This document shows, piece by piece, positions 60,344 through 64,000 of a DNA stretch of 64,000 bases. A program made the position numbers and the translations under genes. The stretch's first letter is position 1. Every line of letters begins with the position of its first letter. The notes under the pieces are model-generated. The model was not told the origin of the DNA. It saw nothing but the letters and a program-made list of their open reading frames with translations, and searched no databases. Source of the stretch: Periplaneta americana (Eukaryota; Arthropoda; Insecta; Blattodea; Blattidae); the NCBI RefSeq assembly GCF_040183065.1, contig NC_091119.1, positions 62,048,892 to 62,112,891 of the forward strand, read 5' to 3'.

Positions 60344-60644
60344 GAGGCGGCCGGGTAGCTCAGTTGGTAGAGCAGCTGGCTACGGACTGAAAGGTCCGGG
60401 GTTCGATCCCAGGTGGTGACAGGATTTTTTCTCGTTGCCAAACTTTCAGAACGGCCCCGAGGTTCACTCAGCCTTCTATAAAATTGAGTACCGGGTCTTT
60501 CCCGGGGGTAAAAGGCGGTCAGAGCGTGGTGCCGACCACACCACCTCATTCTAGTGCCGAGGTCATGGAAAGCATGGGGCTCTACCTCCATGCCCCCCAA
60601 GTGCCTTCATGGCATGTTACGGGGATACCTTTTACCTTTTTTTT
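60344..60644 (+). mobile_element. Full-length tRNA-derived SINE with 13-bp target duplication
   Basis: Flanked by ACAAATGTTTATA at 60331-60343 and 60645-60657. A-box TAGCTCAGTTGGTAGAGCAG, B-box GGGGTTCGATCCC, and a body ending in TTTTACCTTTTTTTT. Nearly identical to 23321-23606, so the family was recently active. It lies in the right arm of the 59080-60729 element. Confidence 0.96.
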
Positions 60645-60733
60645 ACAAATGTTTATATGACCATTTTGCTCAGAATGTCTTCGGAAATAAAGCTCTGTAA
60701 GTGGCGGTAAATCCTCGTGAATCACCTTGTATA

Positions 60734-61375
60734 TTATACAGAAAAGGTACTAATCGAAGACTCGACATAATTGCATTTAAATCTCCCTCTCTTCAAGATT
60801 ACATTATAAATCTAAGGTGATATTCGAATCACACGATCTTATGATCAACCAGAAGAAACACATGAGAAAAAATAACTTTCATTAAACATAATAACAAGGA
60901 CAAATGCGATCTAGAATCCATCATCACTACGGAACTGATGGTGGCAGCCAGTGGGAACATACCCCGCTCGGTTCTTACTGTTACTTGACTCCATAACATA
61001 AAGACATTCTAAAAGAGATCTCGCAATTGCATCCTCAGAGGATCTATAGCTATTTTCTGGCATTGAATATATGGTCCATGACTTTAATTCACTTCTTCTT
61101 CATGTTTCTTCATATAGTTATTTGTTATTTTTCACTGTATCAGCATTATGTTTACTTTACGGTATTTACTCCGTATTTATTGTATTATGGTAGTCTAGAT
61201 ATCTGACTATCAACAACAGTGGAATAACCATGTACAAAGAATGTAGATGGAGAGAATTTCAAAATTAACTTTAGTATACAATATAGACAAATAGCACACA
61301 GAGAGCAGTGAAGGGATGAAGGCCATCTTTCTTAGAATACCATCACAGATCTCATAGGTCTAAACGACGAAGTTC
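60734..61375. other. No recognised gene
   Basis: AT-rich sequence, nothing recognised. Confidence 0.4.
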
Positions 61376-61376
61376 A

Positions 61377-61433
<57 letters not shown>

Positions 61434-61444
61434 GGTGGTGATGA

Positions 61445-61486
<42 letters not shown>

Positions 61487-61487
61487 A
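61376..61487. repeat. Compound (GAT)n(GGT)n(ATT)n microsatellite
   Basis: Three trinucleotide repeats in direct succession. Confidence 0.97.
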
Positions 61488-61538
61488 TTTTTTCTCTGCT
61501 AAAGAATGCTATGTGTAATTGTTGTGCAAGCTCATAAG

Positions 61539-62184
61539 CAGGGGCAGGTATTTATGGAGATTAATTTTATCATTAGTTTTTTTTTAATATTGGTGTCGGC
61601 GGAGATTGTTGGAGATTGATTTGGCGGAGATTAATGGAAAATTTTGAAAATACAATTATTTTGGAATTGGAGTATTAATTCAGAATGAATATTACTTTCC
61701 AACTAATTAACATTAAAGGTTCGTTGGATTCTGGTAAAGGTGCGGTATGGCCAATAGACAATATCTGTTGGATTGAGACTGTATTTAACATACATTCAGT
61801 AAAAACGAAAGAAAAAACTTGCAGTCCTCAAATTAACACTTTCAAATTATCAGTGAAACTTTGAATTCACCGTCTTTTGAGTTCACTAACGTAATCAGAA
61901 CACCTGGAATACCATGTAATGTAGCCTACTTGGATATATTACAAATTCAAATTTTAAAAAATCCGGGAAAAACTCAGAATATAAAATTAGCTATAAAACG
62001 ACATAATAGTAATAATTTGCGAATGTGTTCATATTTCTATATTAGAACTCTATTTCGCGATTTGTCGCGATTGTTTTATCCGCATATTATTAATCAGAAA
62101 CACTTAATTAGTAAAGTTTAGTAAAAATCTATTATATATCTACTATGTCGTGATTTTCGCGATCTCCATAAATACTCGACCCTG
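61539..62184. mobile_element. hAT-type MITE, 646 bp
   Basis: Perfect 8-bp duplication CTCATAAG at 61531-61538 and 62185-62192. The ends read inward CAGGGGCAGGTATTTATGGA (left) and CAGGGTCGAGTATTTATGGA (right), with CAGNG termini as in hAT elements. The 86-codon frame inside (61861-62121) has no transposase motif, so the element is non-autonomous. Confidence 0.93.
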
Positions 62185-62434
62185 CTCATAAGTTTCATGA
62201 ATCTAAGCCTAAAAGATCTACATCTTTTTTAACACTATTATACTGTATACCTATCACGGGCCATTCAAAATATCGTTCATTTATTTTTCTTCCGTCATCT
62301 GAATGTTTATGTAATCTATACATTTATTTATTCTGTGATGGAGTCTTATCTGCGTTCAATTAATTATGTTCACAATTTTTTATACTCTTTGTTTTATTCC
62401 GTCTTTGGTTTATTGGTTAGTTAGTGCGGTTTAA

Positions 62435-62658
62435 CCCTTTCCATTCGAATTAGTCCATATGGAATCACTAACATTTCTGAAATCTCTGACTCATATGATT
62501 TGCCTATGATTCCATTTGGTATCATCAGAATTAGTTTCGTTCTTTACCGATAGAGTGCAGCGCCCGCTAATTCCTTGGCCGCTGTTATTAGGAAGAGGAT
62601 TGCTTGTTTTTTTGTTTCTCCATGGTGTCTCTATGAAAAAAAGTCAAGTCAGAAAGGG
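62435..62658. mobile_element. piggyBac-like MITE, 224 bp
   Basis: TTAA at 62431-62434 and 62659-62662, with termini CCCTTTC on both ends read inward. TTAA plus CCC ends is the piggyBac signature. Terminal similarity beyond seven bases is weak, so there remains some chance of coincidence. Confidence 0.75.
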
Positions 62659-62662
62659 TTAA

Positions 62663-63293
62663 AAAGGGCGCGTCAGCTGCTACGGCTATTTGCACCCGTA
62701 TCTAAATTTCTTTCAAAAACACAAACAGTACCATAACCTGAATGCGAACACGAACTAAAAACTTTGTCACATTAAAAGAGGTACACAGTCTTTGGTTTAT
62801 TTAATAACAGCCAGATACTAAATTTATCAATTTTTTTTTACATGTTCTTCAGTTTTTAAACAAGATTTCTCAAAATACAACAAAGGCAAGCTGGCGGTTG
62901 GCACACCAGTCACGTGCAATAGAGTAATAATACAAGTACTGTGGGGCACCGAATTAGCCCACGGAGATAAGAAACAAAGGCAATTAGTGTGCCTGAAGGC
63001 AGTAATTATGGACATATCAGGACGACCTGAATATTATGATGTTACCTTTTATCACTGCCATTTCTGACTGATAAAGTGTAAAAGAAGGTGAACTTCTACA
63101 CCGTTTTATGTTTAAAAAAATGTTTACTAAATTTCGAGAAAAAGAGGGAAGTTTTAGATACATTTTTATTGAACAAAATTACTTTTTGTGATGTCACTTT
63201 CAGTAATCAGTCGTTTATCATACTTACTGCCAGAAAGTAATTTGCAAATAAAACTCAGTATCTTCCGGTGTTATTGAGATTAAATTAATGGGT
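62663..63293. other. No recognised gene
   Basis: AT-rich sequence. The 62-codon minus-strand frame at 62827-63015 has no recognisable domain. Confidence 0.4.
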
Positions 63294-63301
63294 GGTACGG
63301 C

Positions 63302-63526
63302 CAGAGTGCGAATTAAAATTTCTGATGGGGGGATAGAATCCTAGATAGAGAATACCATACCTATATAAAATTATTATTACCCTCATTCGATACGGCTCAA
63401 CGCTTGGTCGCACTGAGTGCTTGTCTTGCATCGTGATTACAACAATAATATTCATGAGCAGGCTTAAGTTAAGAGTGTAATTCCTAAGTTATTGATTGTT
63501 GTCAGCTTGCCTGTGATGATAATACA

Positions 63527-63568
<42 letters not shown>

Positions 63569-63739
63569 CTTAGTTTTTACTGTACTTTATAAAGTGTACT
63601 CGTATTAAAACAATTATATTTTGTGAGGGGGATAGAAGTTATCCCTGGCAGGAATGTTAATAATGAATTTATGACGGGATAACTTTCCAACGGGGGAGAA
63701 ATCCCTCATTTCCCCCCCCCCCCGTTAATTCGCACCCTG
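63302..63739. mobile_element. hAT-type MITE, 438 bp
   Basis: Perfect 8-bp duplication GGTACGGC at 63294-63301 and 63740-63747. The ends read inward CAGAGTGCGAATTAA and CAGGGTGCGAATTAA. Subterminal G-runs (GGGGGG near 63334; the complement of C13 near 63711-63723) are shared. A (TA)n tract lies at 63528-63565. Non-autonomous. Its family differs in sequence from 61539-62184. Confidence 0.95.
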
Positions 63740-63747
63740 GGTACGGC

Positions 63748-64000
63748 TAGCCTACTGTTACTGTACGCCAATGTACGAAGACGATGTCTGTCCCAATCAT
63801 AGATGTAACTAATAATCCCACTGATGTCTACTGGGTGTTCATTTCAAAGTGTGCCATGACGTCACTGTTGATGAGTCAGCGATTTGAAGCGAGTTTCAGC
63901 TTTTGTGTTAGAGAAGTTGCCTATTAATCAAGGCGTTCAATCTGAACTTGAGAGCGTGTACGGTATAACTTAAACGTCGTAGCAACAGATGGCTGTCTAT
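63748..64000. other. Possible start of an element leaving the window
   Basis: From about 63830 the sequence GGGTGTTCATTTCAAAGTGT followed by GCCATGACGTCAC looks like a terminal motif of a dispersed insect repeat, by general recollection. There is no partner end inside the window. Confidence 0.3.

Larger units (their letters stand above)
59080..60729. mobile_element. Long inverted-repeat DNA element with two nested insertions
   Basis: The ends CAGGGTGATTCACGAGGATT (left) and CAAGGTGATTCACGAGGATT (right, complement) are flanked by TATA at 59076-59079 and 60730-60733. The inverted arms run about 370 bp each (59080-59450 and, discounting the SINE, 60110-60729). They share GAATGAACTATTCAGAAGTG-like and CTGAAGCTAAAAATGT blocks. 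No transposase is present. The centre holds a Tc1/mariner-like MITE and the right arm a SINE. TA or TATA duplication is possible; the superfamily is unassigned. Confidence 0.85.

Overview
This window looks like repeat-dominated chromosomal DNA from a large insect genome. The transposon families (non-LTR retrotransposons with tetranucleotide or trinucleotide tails, tRNA-derived SINEs, DUF4817-type transposase fragments, mariner, hAT, piggyBac-like and Transib elements) and the very low coding density suggest a cockroach-like polyneopteran. The organism is inferred from family recognition; nothing here is diagnostic. No prokaryotic operon, rRNA or CRISPR array is present. Almost every open reading frame is either a decayed transposon or a by-product of stop-poor satellite DNA.

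Layout. 1-12 kb: decayed non-LTR retrotransposons, a TTAA-flanked element split by a later insertion, a CpG-rich candidate promoter/first exon (6.2-6.9 kb, minus strand), hAT and DUF4817 fragments, a mariner-derived inverted duplication, and a SINE with a 10-bp target duplication sitting inside a reverse transcriptase. 12-29.5 kb: about 8.4 kb of a pyrimidine-rich satellite (period near 23 bp), interrupted by three non-LTR insertions. The largest of these (18.9-25.5 kb) contains a 382-bp tandem array of tRNA-like units, which in turn carries a Transib (RAG1-type) transposon flanked by CGCCG duplications. 29.5-34.4 kb: a 39-bp palindrome-bearing satellite, then a 118-bp dimeric satellite with a degenerate edge. 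35.3-36.4 kb: another non-LTR copy.

36.4-45.4 kb is the part most like host gene territory. Two minus-strand exons (45378-44852, His/Gly/Ser-rich; 41666-41559, Asn/Gly-rich) have good splice acceptors and stops. Below them lie 5 kb free of recognisable transposons that could be a long 3' UTR. The protein family was not recognised. 49.4-51.1 kb is a second 39-bp satellite array. 52-64 kb is rich in short DNA transposons whose ends and target duplications can be read directly: a foldback element with a nested element carrying inverted motif arrays, a TATA-flanked element holding a Tc1/mariner-like MITE and a SINE, two hAT MITEs with perfect 8-bp duplications, and a piggyBac-like MITE.

The genes here do not form a pathway. 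The main value of the window is a nested insertion history readable to base precision, and tandem arrays carrying Pol III-like signals or palindromic motifs.
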